Origin: Muribaculaceae bacterium
GTDB taxonomy: Bacteria; Bacteroidota; Bacteroidia; Bacteroidales; Muribaculaceae
Length of the DNA stretch: 61,156 nucleotides
Reading direction: 5' to 3'
Assembly (NCBI GenBank): GCA_009775365.1
Contig: VSPM01000006.1
Span: 1 to 61,156 of the forward strand
Shown here piece by piece: positions 8,761 to 17,268 of this stretch; the first letter of the stretch is position 1, and every line of letters begins with the position of its first letter. The notes beneath the pieces are model-generated. The model did no database searches and was not told the origin of the DNA. It saw only the letters and a list, made by a program, of their open reading frames with translations. Both the position numbers and the translations under genes were made by a program.

Positions 8761-11700
8761 TCATAAACGCATCACTTCGCGTATTCTCGACTCACCAATG
8801 CCTCTTCGTGAAGCATAGTCCTTCAACTGGTCATCCCCTATTTCTCCTATCACAAAATATGAAGCCGTCGGGTTAGATATATATATCCCGCTCACGGTAG
8901 AAGAAGGAATCATGGCACCATTTTCAGTGAGACTAACTCCTATTCTTTCTAACGGGAGCAATTCTTCCAACACATTATTTAAGAGCTGATCGGGCAACAT
9001 GGGATAACCGATTGCAGGGCGTATGCCGGAATACTTTCCCTTTAGAATGTCCGCCACACTCAAAGATTCATCAGGCGCATATCCCCAAAGCTCTCTTCTC
9101 ACAAGCATATGAAGCCATTCAGACGATGCCTCCGCTATCCTGTCGGCCAATGACTGACATAAAAGAGAATTATAACTGTCGCCCGCTTCTTTAAACTGTG
9201 CCGATTTCTCCTGGACGTATCGACCGGCAGTGACTGCGAAAACTCCGGCATATTCATCACTTCCCTGTGAAGCCAGATAATCGGAAAGCGACCGATGCTC
9301 CGAGCCGGCTCGCTGCTGCCGTAGCAGAGGAATGACAGTCTCCCCTATCACTATGTCATCATCTTTTGAATATGACCCGTAGAATGCCACAATCCCTTTA
9401 CCATCAAAGTTGCCTGACCTGATTATTTCTGCAATGAGGCTATTCGCATCCTTATACAGTTTTAATGCCTCATCCCCCTTGTTTCTCTCCTCTGAATCAA
9501 GACCCTTCCGCCACATTTCAACACATCCGTCACACCCGTCATAAGGGAAGTTCTCGATATATTTCCCTGAAAGTTTCCATGAATGGAAAAACATTTTCCA
9601 ATTGATGAAACGTTTAATTTCTTTCAGATCGATATCTATCTCTACCGGCACGTTTAAAGCCACGTCCGGTCTGACCGAGCCTTCATGTCCCGACCTGTTT
9701 TTCATCCCGTTTTCACGAGCTTTTGAAATTGGAACGATTTCAGCCTTGCTTCCTTCATATTCTGAGCGAATCCGGGAATACTCTCTATTCAATGACTCCA
9801 GATAGTCCGCTCTTTCCGAAGAATTTTGCAGAATCGATGCCACAATAGGATTCTGCGCGGCGTCTGTCATATGCACAACGGGGCCTCTGTAGACCGGAGC
9901 AATTTTCAAAGCCGTATGAAGTTTAGATGTCGTAGCGCCCCCTACAAGCAACGGAATATCAAGACCTGCATCATTCATGGCTTTCGCCACATTCACCATC
10001 TCCGACAACGAAGGTGTGATCAATCCTGACAGACACACAAAATCGGGATGTTCTTCAAGAGCAGCCGCCACAATGTCCTCTGCCGGAACCATTACTCCAA
10101 GGTCAATCACTTCATAGTTGTTGCACGCAAGCACTATTGAGACAATATTCTTACCTATGTCGTGCACATCTCCTTTGACTGTGGCAAACAATACTTTCCC
10201 GGACTTAATGCCATCAGTTCCCAAACCGGCTTCCTCCATCTTAGGTTTAAGATAGTCAACGGCTTGTTTCATGGTTCTTGCAGTCTTCACCACCTGAGGC
10301 AGAAACATTTTTCCTTCCCCAAACAAATCGCCGACACAATTCATGCCAGCCATGAGCGGCCCCTCTATGATTTTCACGGCAGACCCCAGCTTCATAAAAG
10401 CCTCGTCAAGGTCTTCTGCAAGATGTTCCGCCCTCCCTTTTATAATAGATTCTTTAAGCCTTTGCTCAACCGGAAGAGATGTGTCTCTGCCACTCCTTGC
10501 ATCTGCTATAGTTACTGTTTCTGACTCTTTCATAGCATATGCTGCAAGTTCATCGGCTGCTTCTTTCCGGCGCGCAAGAATCACATCTTCCAGCAGATTT
10601 CGTAATGCAGGGTCGATATCCTCATATGTGACCGACGCCGCTGCATTAAGAATGCCCATGTCAAGACCTGCTCTGATGGCATGATACAGAAACACAGCGT
10701 GCATAGCTTCGCGCAAGGTGTTCTTCCCTCTGAACGCAAATGAAAGATTGCTTATCCCGCCGCTTGTGCGAGCCCCGGGCAGATTTTTCTTTATCCATTC
10801 CACAGCGCGAATAAAGTCAAGCGCATAGCGATTATGTTCCTCTATGCCAGTGGCAACAGCCATTACATTCACATCAAAAATAATGTCATTGCGGTCGTAG
10901 CCACATTTTTCTATAAGCAGCCGGTAAGCCCTGCGGCAGATCTCTATCTTACGTTCAAATGTATCGGCCTGCCCTTTCTCATCAAAAGCCATCACAATCA
11001 CAGCGGCCCCAAGTTCCCTTATGCGGCGAGCCTTTTTCAGAAACAATTCCTCTCCTTCTTTAAGTGATATCGAGTTGACTATGCCCTTGCCCTGAATGTT
11101 TTTCAAAGCACTTTCCACCACGTCCCAATTAGAGGAATCAATCATCACAGGCACTTTTGAAATGTCGGGGTCGGAAGCAATATAGCGCAAAAAATGCACC
11201 ATCTCTGCTCCGGCATCGAGCATGGCATCATCCATATTGATGTCTATGACCATTGCCCCATCTTCAACCTGCCGGGCTGCGATCTCAACGGCCTCTTCAT
11301 ATTTCTTCTCTTTTATAAGACGCAAAAATTTTCTCGAACCCGCCACGTTGCAACGCTCGCCTATATTGAGGAAATTATTCTCAGGCAAGACTTCTACTCT
11401 CTCCAGTCCGGAAATGCGCAATGCCTCCCTTAATTTTTTAGGCATATGAGGAACGGAAACCGAAAGTTTATCTCTTAACGCAGAAATATGCTCAGGGGTT
11501 GTGCCGCAACATCCTCCCGCAATATTCACCAGCCCCTCCTTTATGATAGCCACCAGTGACTCTGCAAATCCTTCCGGAGTGACATCATATTCGCCAAGCT
11601 CATTAGGAAGGCCGGCATTTGGATGCGCAGTCACAAACTTTTCGGTCAGACCGCCAAGTTCTTTGAGCAGAGGCAGCATTTCTACAGGGCCTAAACTACA

Positions 11701-12444
11701 GTTCAACCCAACGGTCACCACATTGTCATAACCCTCGATCGATGTTAAAAACGCTCCGAGTGTCTGTCCGGAAAGTGTGCGCCCGGCCTTGTCTGACATT
11801 GTGGCCGACACCATAACCGGAACTGTCTTCCCCATAGCTTCCATAACCCGGTCTGCAGCATCAAGGCCGGCTTTAAGATTGAGCGTGTCAAATACCGTTT
11901 CAAACAGCAATAAGTCCACCCCACCTTCCAGCAAGCCTCCAACCTGCTCACAATATGCCTCGAATAGACTGTCATAGTCCACATTGCGCCCGGCCGGGTC
12001 ACTCACATCCGGACTCATTGATGCAGTGCGGTTTGTAGGGCCTATAGAACCTGCCACAAGAGCCTTGCCGCCCCAATCTTTGACAGGGGCTTCGTCAGCT
12101 GCCTCACGGGCAAGGATAGCGGCTCTTCTATTTATTTCACGAATAAGACCCGGATATCGATGCAGGCCATAATCTTGCATGGAAACCGAGTTGGCGTTAA
12201 ATGAATTAGAGGAGATTATGTCTGCACCTGATTCAAGATAAGCCTTGTGAATGCTTTTAATTGCATCCGGGCGGATTATACAAAGCAAATCATTACATCC
12301 TGCAAGTTTCTCATTATGTGCCGCAAATCGCTCGCCTCGAAAATCACTTTCGCAGAAAGAAAATCGCTGTATCATTGTCCCCATTGCCCCGTCAAGCACA
12401 AGCACACGACTGCACAACAGCTGTTTGAAATCGAGAATATCCAC
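8761..12444 (-). CDS. metH: Cobalamin-dependent methionine synthase
   Basis: Transfers a methyl group from 5-methyltetrahydrofolate via B12 to homocysteine. All four modules are present in 1227 residues: the homocysteine domain (GLNCS, GGCCGTTPEH for zinc), the pterin-binding domain (from about 350, NIGERCNVAGSRKF), the cap plus B12 domain with DVHDIGKN near residue 758, whose histidine ligates cobalt, and the C-terminal AdoMet reactivation domain with RPAIGYPMLPDQ. It follows metF after 84 bases. That gap holds no cobalamin riboswitch, so B12-responsive control, if any, is elsewhere. Confidence 0.97.
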   Translation of the reverse strand: MDILDFKQLLCSRVLVLDGAMGTMIQRFSFCESDFRGERFAAHNEKLAGCNDLLCIIRPDAIKSIHKAYLESGADIISSNSFNANSVSMQDYGLHRYPGLIREINRRAAILAREAADEAPVKDWGGKALVAGSIGPTNRTASMSPDVSDPAGRNVDYDSLFEAYCEQVGGLLEGGVDLLLFETVFDTLNLKAGLDAADRVMEAMGKTVPVMVSATMSDKAGRTLSGQTLGAFLTSIEGYDNVVTVGLNCSLGPVEMLPLLKELGGLTEKFVTAHPNAGLPNELGEYDVTPEGFAESLVAIIKEGLVNIAGGCCGTTPEHISALRDKLSVSVPHMPKKLREALRISGLERVEVLPENNFLNIGERCNVAGSRKFLRLIKEKKYEEAVEIAARQVEDGAMVIDINMDDAMLDAGAEMVHFLRYIASDPDISKVPVMIDSSNWDVVESALKNIQGKGIVNSISLKEGEELFLKKARRIRELGAAVIVMAFDEKGQADTFERKIEICRRAYRLLIEKCGYDRNDIIFDVNVMAVATGIEEHNRYALDFIRAVEWIKKNLPGARTSGGISNLSFAFRGKNTLREAMHAVFLYHAIRAGLDMGILNAAASVTYEDIDPALRNLLEDVILARRKEAADELAAYAMKESETVTIADARSGRDTSLPVEQRLKESIIKGRAEHLAEDLDEAFMKLGSAVKIIEGPLMAGMNCVGDLFGEGKMFLPQVVKTARTMKQAVDYLKPKMEEAGLGTDGIKSGKVLFATVKGDVHDIGKNIVSIVLACNNYEVIDLGVMVPAEDIVAAALEEHPDFVCLSGLITPSLSEMVNVAKAMNDAGLDIPLLVGGATTSKLHTALKIAPVYRGPVVHMTDAAQNPIVASILQNSSERADYLESLNREYSRIRSEYEGSKAEIVPISKARENGMKNRSGHEGSVRPDVALNVPVEIDIDLKEIKRFINWKMFFHSWKLSGKYIENFPYDGCDGCVEMWRKGLDSEERNKGDEALKLYKDANSLIAEIIRSGNFDGKGIVAFYGSYSKDDDIVIGETVIPLLRQQRAGSEHRSLSDYLASQGSDEYAGVFAVTAGRYVQEKSAQFKEAGDSYNSLLCQSLADRIAEASSEWLHMLVRRELWGYAPDESLSVADILKGKYSGIRPAIGYPMLPDQLLNNVLEELLPLERIGVSLTENGAMIPSSTVSGIYISNPTASYFVIGEIGDDQLKDYASRRGIGESRIREVMRL

Positions 12445-12527
12445 GTCTTTTGTCTTTTACTTCAATGAATGATGTTATTCTTATATCCGTCTGAATTGCC
12501 TCTCCAAATGAGAAAGCCATCGCTTAA

Positions 12528-13490
12528 TCACAGTCGGAAAACTTTATCTGCTATCCTGGAAACACTGTCAGAGGCGCTCATCGTATAAAAATGAATGCCC
12601 GGGACACCATGCTCCAGCAATTCTATGCTTTGCTTCACAGACCATTCTATACCCGCTTCTCTTACATCTTCATTAGTCTTGCTCTCTCTTATGCGAGAGG
12701 CAAGCTCTTCCGGTATGTCTGAGCGAAATGTTTTCGGAAGAAGCGAGAGATGAGTCTTCTTTGTGATTGGCTTCAGGCCGGGAATAATCGGCACTTTAAT
12801 TCCGGCACTTCTGCATTTATCAACAAAATCAAAAAATTTCTTGTTGTCAAAAAACAATTGAGTGACAAGATAGTCTGCCCCATTATCCACTTTCTGCTTC
12901 AGATAATATATATCGGAATCGATATTGGGAGCTTCTTCATGTTTCTCCGGATAGCAAGCCATTCCATATGAGAATGGGGTGTCTATGCCTTGAATTGCCG
13001 TATCCTCCAATCCGATTCCCTGGTTAAACAGATTCACCTGCCGCTGAAGATCGGTGGAATGTTCGTGATACAATTCCTGGCTCCCCATAGATGTGCCCGG
13101 GCTCTTATCATCTCCTCTCAACACCAGCAAATTATTTATGCCCAAAAAATTCAAATCGAGCAACGCATATTCAGTCTCCTCCTTTGTGAATCCTTTACAT
13201 ATTATGTGAGGCACAGGAATCAATCCATATTTATTTTGGATAGCGGCAGAAATGGCCACCGTGCCGGGCCGCTTCACAACGCTCACCCTGCGATGAGTGC
13301 CGTCGGGCAATGGCTTATAGATATACTCGCTATGGTGCGAAGTTATATTAACAAACTTCGGGCCGAACTTCTTGAGTTTGTCGATTATGTCATAAACCTT
13401 ATAAATGCTGTTCCCTTTAAGAGGGGGAAGGATTTCAAACGAAAAAACCGGATTGGGACTCTCTTCAATTATTTCAATTATTCTTTTCAT
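12528..13490 (-). CDS. metF: Methylenetetrahydrofolate reductase
   Basis: Reduces 5,10-methylene- to 5-methyltetrahydrofolate, the methyl donor for MetH encoded next. The family start VFSFEILPPLKG with its catalytic Glu, and the later TQLFFDNKKFF and IIPGLKPI motifs, are clear; 320 residues is close to the usual bacterial length. Its ATG lies inside the last 17 bases of the MalY/PatB-like gene, so the two are translationally linked. It acts in the cytoplasm with an FAD cofactor (family knowledge). Confidence 0.96.
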   Translation of the reverse strand: MKRIIEIIEESPNPVFSFEILPPLKGNSIYKVYDIIDKLKKFGPKFVNITSHHSEYIYKPLPDGTHRRVSVVKRPGTVAISAAIQNKYGLIPVPHIICKGFTKEETEYALLDLNFLGINNLLVLRGDDKSPGTSMGSQELYHEHSTDLQRQVNLFNQGIGLEDTAIQGIDTPFSYGMACYPEKHEEAPNIDSDIYYLKQKVDNGADYLVTQLFFDNKKFFDFVDKCRSAGIKVPIIPGLKPITKKTHLSLLPKTFRSDIPEELASRIRESKTNEDVREAGIEWSVKQSIELLEHGVPGIHFYTMSASDSVSRIADKVFRL

Positions 13491-14682
13491 CTGCCCCGGC
13501 GGATATGTTTATTTGTTTCACTGCATTTTCTATTCTTGACAATATTTGCTCTATTACAGACCTTGGCGCGGCCACATTAAGACGCATGAAGCCGTCTCCC
13601 TCTTTACCAAACATCGAGCCGTCGTTAAGAGCCACTCGTGCCTTGTCGACAAACAGTGAGACAAGGGCGTCATGATCGAGGCCAAGCCCCCTGCAGTCAA
13701 GCCAAACAAGGAAAGACGCATCCGGACGCAAAACATTGATTCCGGGTATATTCTTGCGGCAATAATCCTCAACAAGGCAGATGTTCTTTTCCACATATGA
13801 AAGCATCTCATTTCTCCATTCTTCACCGTCTCTGTATGCTGCAATGGTGGCTATATGCGAAAACAACGGAGCTGCCGCAAATTCATTTGCCTCAAGCCAA
13901 CCGTAAAAACGACTCCTAAGCCCCTCGTCAATCACTACTGAAAAAGAACTTACGATTCCGGGTATATTAAACGTTTTGGAAGGGGCACAGAAAGTTATAC
14001 TTATCTCTGCTGCCTCTTCGCTCACAGTGGCAAACGGTATGTGACGGTTTCCCCAAAGAGCCATATCGGCATGTATCTCGTCAGAAACCACTATGAGCCT
14101 CTTACGCTTGCATATAGACGCAAGCCGGCGCAGGTCTTCCCTGCTCCACATCACTCCGCCGGGATTATGAGGATTCGACAGAAGGAAAACACCGCCATTT
14201 GTCTCAAGCGATTCGAGCGAGTTAAAATCAATGCTGTAACGCCCTTCTGCATCAACAAGGAGAGGCACATTCACAACATTTCTTCCATTCTCTTCCGCTG
14301 TGATACGAAATGGATGATAGACCGGAGGCATTATCACTACGTCATCGCCGGGTTTTGTGAATACATTTATCACCATCCCTATTCCCTTTACAATCCCGGG
14401 TATATAACTGAGCCATTCCGGTTTCAATTCCCAGCCATGCAAACTCTTCTCCCAGTCTATGATAGATTTGCGATAATCGTCAGGCTCGCAAGTGTAGCCC
14501 AGTATAGGATGCTCAAGACGTTTGCGCAGAGCATCGATAATAAAAGGAGGAGTGGCAAAATCCATATCCGCCACCCAGGCTGCCAAAAGGTCCTGACGCC
14601 CGAATCTTTCTTCAAGAACGTCGATTTTTATGGCGCCGCTTCCACGTCGCTCAATAACCGTGTCGAAATCATATTTTCCCAT
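13474..14682 (-). CDS. MalY/PatB-type cystathionine beta-lyase
   Basis: A fold-type I PLP enzyme of the class II aminotransferase-like C-S lyases. The start FDTVIERRGSGAIKID matches MalY/PatB proteins, SNPHNPGGVMW and VVSDEIHADM are the substrate and cofactor regions, and APSKTFNIPG holds the PLP lysine. It would cleave cystathionine to homocysteine, pyruvate and ammonia. The neighbours (gamma-family enzyme upstream, metF and metH downstream) fit exactly that step. Annotated simply as an aminotransferase in many genomes; the context makes the lyase role more likely. Confidence 0.88.
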   Translation of the reverse strand: MGKYDFDTVIERRGSGAIKIDVLEERFGRQDLLAAWVADMDFATPPFIIDALRKRLEHPILGYTCEPDDYRKSIIDWEKSLHGWELKPEWLSYIPGIVKGIGMVINVFTKPGDDVVIMPPVYHPFRITAEENGRNVVNVPLLVDAEGRYSIDFNSLESLETNGGVFLLSNPHNPGGVMWSREDLRRLASICKRKRLIVVSDEIHADMALWGNRHIPFATVSEEAAEISITFCAPSKTFNIPGIVSSFSVVIDEGLRSRFYGWLEANEFAAAPLFSHIATIAAYRDGEEWRNEMLSYVEKNICLVEDYCRKNIPGINVLRPDASFLVWLDCRGLGLDHDALVSLFVDKARVALNDGSMFGKEGDGFMRLNVAAPRSVIEQILSRIENAVKQINISAGADEKNN

Positions 14683-14702
14683 GCTACAAGAGTGTCTTTA
14701 AA

Positions 14703-15878
14703 TTACTTTCCCAGACTTTGTGATATATCCCCCCATATATCTTCCACATTCTCTAATCCTATTGAAAGACGTATTGTAGTGTCTTTTACATCCATCGCCT
14801 TCCTCTCCGCCTCTGCCAGAGGGCCAAATATTGTGCTTGCCGGATGAATGGCCAGCGTGCGGTTATCAAAAAGATTGGTGGCCCTGTGTATCAGTTTGAG
14901 CGAATCGATAAATTTAAAACACTCCCCTGCATCAGCCAGATCAAATGTGACCATTGCCCCGGCATTCTCTCCGTAAAGTTTGCGGAATATTTCATGATTC
15001 GGATGGCTCTCCAAACCCGGATAACCCACGGCCAAGACTTCAGGCACTGACTCAAGCCGTCTTGCTATCTCAAGCGCGGTCTGCGCCTGACGTGAGTAAC
15101 GCACATCAAGAGTCTCAAGACCAAGAATCTGCATATATGCAGCCTGTGGTGACATGTAGCCCCCGAAATTGAATACCGCATCCTTTTTTATAAGCCGGGA
15201 AACCTCCGGGAAATTGCCATAATCTATAATAAGTCCTCCAAGGCTTGTTGCCCCGCCGGAGATATATTTTGTGGAAGACACCACTTGAAAATCAAGACCT
15301 AAAGATTTGCCGTCAAATTGTGTGAACGGCACAATTGTTGTGTCGGCAATCAAAGGGATGCCCTTTGTTCGGGCAATACTCGACAACTCCTCAACGTCTG
15401 CCACTTCTGTCTGAGGATTGGTGACGCTCTCAAGAAATATGCAACATGTGTTTTCGTCTACAGCTTTTTCAACCATCTCTTTATCGGTCAAGTCTACAAG
15501 GCGTGTTTCCACTCCAAAACGACGCAAAGTGCCGGTAAGCAGAAGATATGTGTTGCCAAAAAGATGACGCGAAGTGACAATATTCCTGCCGGCTGAAGCA
15601 ACACTCATAATCATTGCGCTTATTGCTGCCATTCCAGAGGTGAATGCGCTCACTTCTTTGGCCCCGCTGATATTTGCGACTCTTTGTTCAAAATGTGTGA
15701 CAGTCGGATTGAGCACTCTGGAGTAATCGGGTGCATCTGTGCGCCCGCAAAACGCATCTGCCATGACCTCTGCATTGTCAAACTCGAAAGCCATGCAATT
15801 ATACACAGGCATCTGCAGGGCATCATAGGCATCTCTTCTCTGATAAGGTGTGTGGATTGCCTTGGTTGTCTTTTCCAT
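14703..15878 (-). CDS. Trans-sulfuration PLP enzyme (cystathionine gamma-synthase-like)
   Basis: A Cys/Met-metabolism PLP enzyme of 391 residues. SSTKYISGG contains the PLP lysine, VTNPQTEVADV and the preceding LESV are the family signature, and SRVLNPTV lies near the N-terminus. Members include cystathionine gamma-synthase, O-acetylhomoserine sulfhydrylase and methionine gamma-lyase, which sequence alone does not separate. Being followed 20 bases later by a MalY-like beta-lyase argues for cystathionine gamma-synthase: the two together convert activated homoserine plus cysteine to homocysteine. It heads the methionine gene run. Confidence 0.82.
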   Translation of the reverse strand: MEKTTKAIHTPYQRRDAYDALQMPVYNCMAFEFDNAEVMADAFCGRTDAPDYSRVLNPTVTHFEQRVANISGAKEVSAFTSGMAAISAMIMSVASAGRNIVTSRHLFGNTYLLLTGTLRRFGVETRLVDLTDKEMVEKAVDENTCCIFLESVTNPQTEVADVEELSSIARTKGIPLIADTTIVPFTQFDGKSLGLDFQVVSSTKYISGGATSLGGLIIDYGNFPEVSRLIKKDAVFNFGGYMSPQAAYMQILGLETLDVRYSRQAQTALEIARRLESVPEVLAVGYPGLESHPNHEIFRKLYGENAGAMVTFDLADAGECFKFIDSLKLIHRATNLFDNRTLAIHPASTIFGPLAEAERKAMDVKDTTIRLSIGLENVEDIWGDISQSLGK

Positions 15879-15972
15879 CGTTATTTTACCTTATTACTCT
15901 ATACGCTCTTTGGAGCGGACTTTTTTGTATCTGTATTTTCAAAAAGCCCGACTCAAGAAGAGGAATAATTTA

Positions 15973-15980
15973 CAAAGTTA
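15973..15980 (-). promoter_or_regulatory. -7 box upstream of methionine gene run
   Basis: Reads TAACTTTG on the minus strand (TAnnTTTG). A TTG lies 16 bases upstream of it, shorter than usual. The leader of about 85 bases contains a small CGCTC-CAAA-GAGCG hairpin but nothing I recognise as a SAM riboswitch. Confidence 0.4.
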
Positions 15981-16011
15981 ACCCTTTTCTAACAAACAAC
16001 CTTACTTTTTC

Positions 16012-16062
16012 TATAAAAAAGATTTTGCGACACTCAAATATTGCATTGAGCATCGCAAAATC
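16012..16062 (-). terminator. Terminator of PepSY-like lipoprotein gene
   Basis: A 10-base perfect stem (GATTTTGCGA / TCGCAAAATC) with an inner CTCAA / TTGAG stem, followed on the minus strand by TTTTTTATAG. A strong intrinsic terminator that separates the lipoprotein gene from the methionine genes. Confidence 0.85.
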
Positions 16063-16165
16063 ATTTTTACATATAAATTTGCAAAATAACATTGAAATCA
16101 TGGCTCATATTCCGCACCTATCTTTTAGGGGAAGCTGCCAATGTTTTGTCGCCGCCACATGTTCC

Positions 16166-16627
16166 TTACAGATTTTCTATATATAGAAAATTTCCTTGAG
16201 AGTCAAACACGAGGTCAAGATTGTTTACGAGTTCAACCTCATAACCTAAGCCAGTTTTGGTGATGTCGTTCACACCATAGCCTGAATAATATTCGTCAAG
16301 ATAATTCACAATTATTTCAGGAACAATTCCCGACGGTATTGTTTCCCCCTCGGGGGCATCTACCTCAACCCATTCCCCGGTTGGCCCGAATGTGACGTCA
16401 TGCCCGTTGGCAAGATCCACATCATAGACCATCACATTGTCGTCATAATCTATCACAACAGAACTTATCTTGACACCGTGATAATATTCTGATAAAAAAT
16501 CTTTCGACACTTTCGGCAACCTTTCGGGGCTTACTGCTACATCTCTCATGTCGTTGTCATCATCAGAACAACTCGGCAGAGTGCTGCATGACATACACAT
16601 CAGAAGCAACACAAACCATTTGCGCAT
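16166..16627 (-). CDS. Tandem PepSY-like (BLIP-like fold) lipoprotein
   Basis: A small exported protein. MRKWFVLLLMCMSC and a lipobox-like LPSC followed by an acidic SDDDNDM stretch indicate a lipidated N-terminus. The mature part holds two repeats of the PepSY-like pattern: LPKVSKDFLSEYYHGVKI..VTFGPTGEWVEVD and IPSGIVPEIIVNYLDEYYSGYGV..LVFDSQGNFLYIE. Such proteins (PF11396-type) are common periplasmic or surface proteins of Bacteroidetes with no assigned function. I chose the ATG at 16627 because it places the signal at the N-terminus; 16645 adds six residues. It is monocistronic with its own terminator. Confidence 0.75.
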   Translation of the reverse strand: MRKWFVLLLMCMSCSTLPSCSDDDNDMRDVAVSPERLPKVSKDFLSEYYHGVKISSVVIDYDDNVMVYDVDLANGHDVTFGPTGEWVEVDAPEGETIPSGIVPEIIVNYLDEYYSGYGVNDITKTGLGYEVELVNNLDLVFDSQGNFLYIENL

Positions 16628-16798
16628 AGCTTTAAATCTTTCCATATTTCATTCACTTTCAAACTATTGTTTTCAAGTGTAAAACATAGAAATCAGTTTG
16701 CCGGTTCATTTGCCCACATATTATTTCATGTCATCCATCTTTTCGGGGAATTAGGCATATACGTGCAAAACAAATGCACAAAGATTACGAAATTTCGT

Positions 16799-17197
16799 TC
16801 AAGCCACCGATATCAACTCTATTTCAAAAATAAGTGTGGAGCCTCCGGGAATTCCAGGCTGGTTTAATTTTCCATAAGCCTGTTCAGCCGGAATGTAAAC
16901 CTCCCATTTGTCGCCGGGGTGCATTTTCTGAAGGGCGATTATCCATCCGGGTATCAGATCTCTGACACGAAATGCCGGAGCGACTCCCCCTCTGCTGCTG
17001 TCGAACGTCTTTCCATTGATAGTCTTCCCTACATAATGAGCCGTGACAACACTTCCCCGCCCGGGCGAAGGAAGCTTGGAATTCCCCTTCTTCAACACTT
17101 TGTAGAATATTCCCCTGTCAAGAGGCTGCACATCTTGTTCGTTCGACTTCTCTTGAAGCCACTTCTTGTTTTTATCGATATATTCCTGTTTTGCCAT
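16799..17197 (-). CDS. FKBP-type peptidyl-prolyl isomerase
   Basis: A 132-residue protein with one FKBP domain: VVTAHYVGKTINGKTFDSS, then LIPGWIIALQKMHPGDKWEVYIP, AYG and the final GGSTLIFEIELISV match the family. No signal peptide or lipobox is visible, so it should be cytoplasmic, unlike many Bacteroidetes FKBPs that are exported. The first 35 residues are charged and probably helical. It lies 71 bases after mutL at the end of the mutL/OstA/SurA run. Confidence 0.93.
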   Translation of the reverse strand: MAKQEYIDKNKKWLQEKSNEQDVQPLDRGIFYKVLKKGNSKLPSPGRGSVVTAHYVGKTINGKTFDSSRGGVAPAFRVRDLIPGWIIALQKMHPGDKWEVYIPAEQAYGKLNQPGIPGGSTLIFEIELISVA

Positions 17198-17268
17198 ATC
17201 TACTCAGTTGCAGTTTAATCTGCCGATTTAAATATAAATTATCCGGGTTATTAACACCTGGCACCACG

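Noticed and set aside
12445..12527. Possible cobalamin riboswitch upstream of metH
   Set aside because: The gap is only 83 bases, too short, and no B12-box is seen.
15879..16011. Possible SAM riboswitch ahead of the methionine genes
   Set aside because: Only one small CGCTC/GAGCG hairpin; no SAM-I or SAM-II core pattern.
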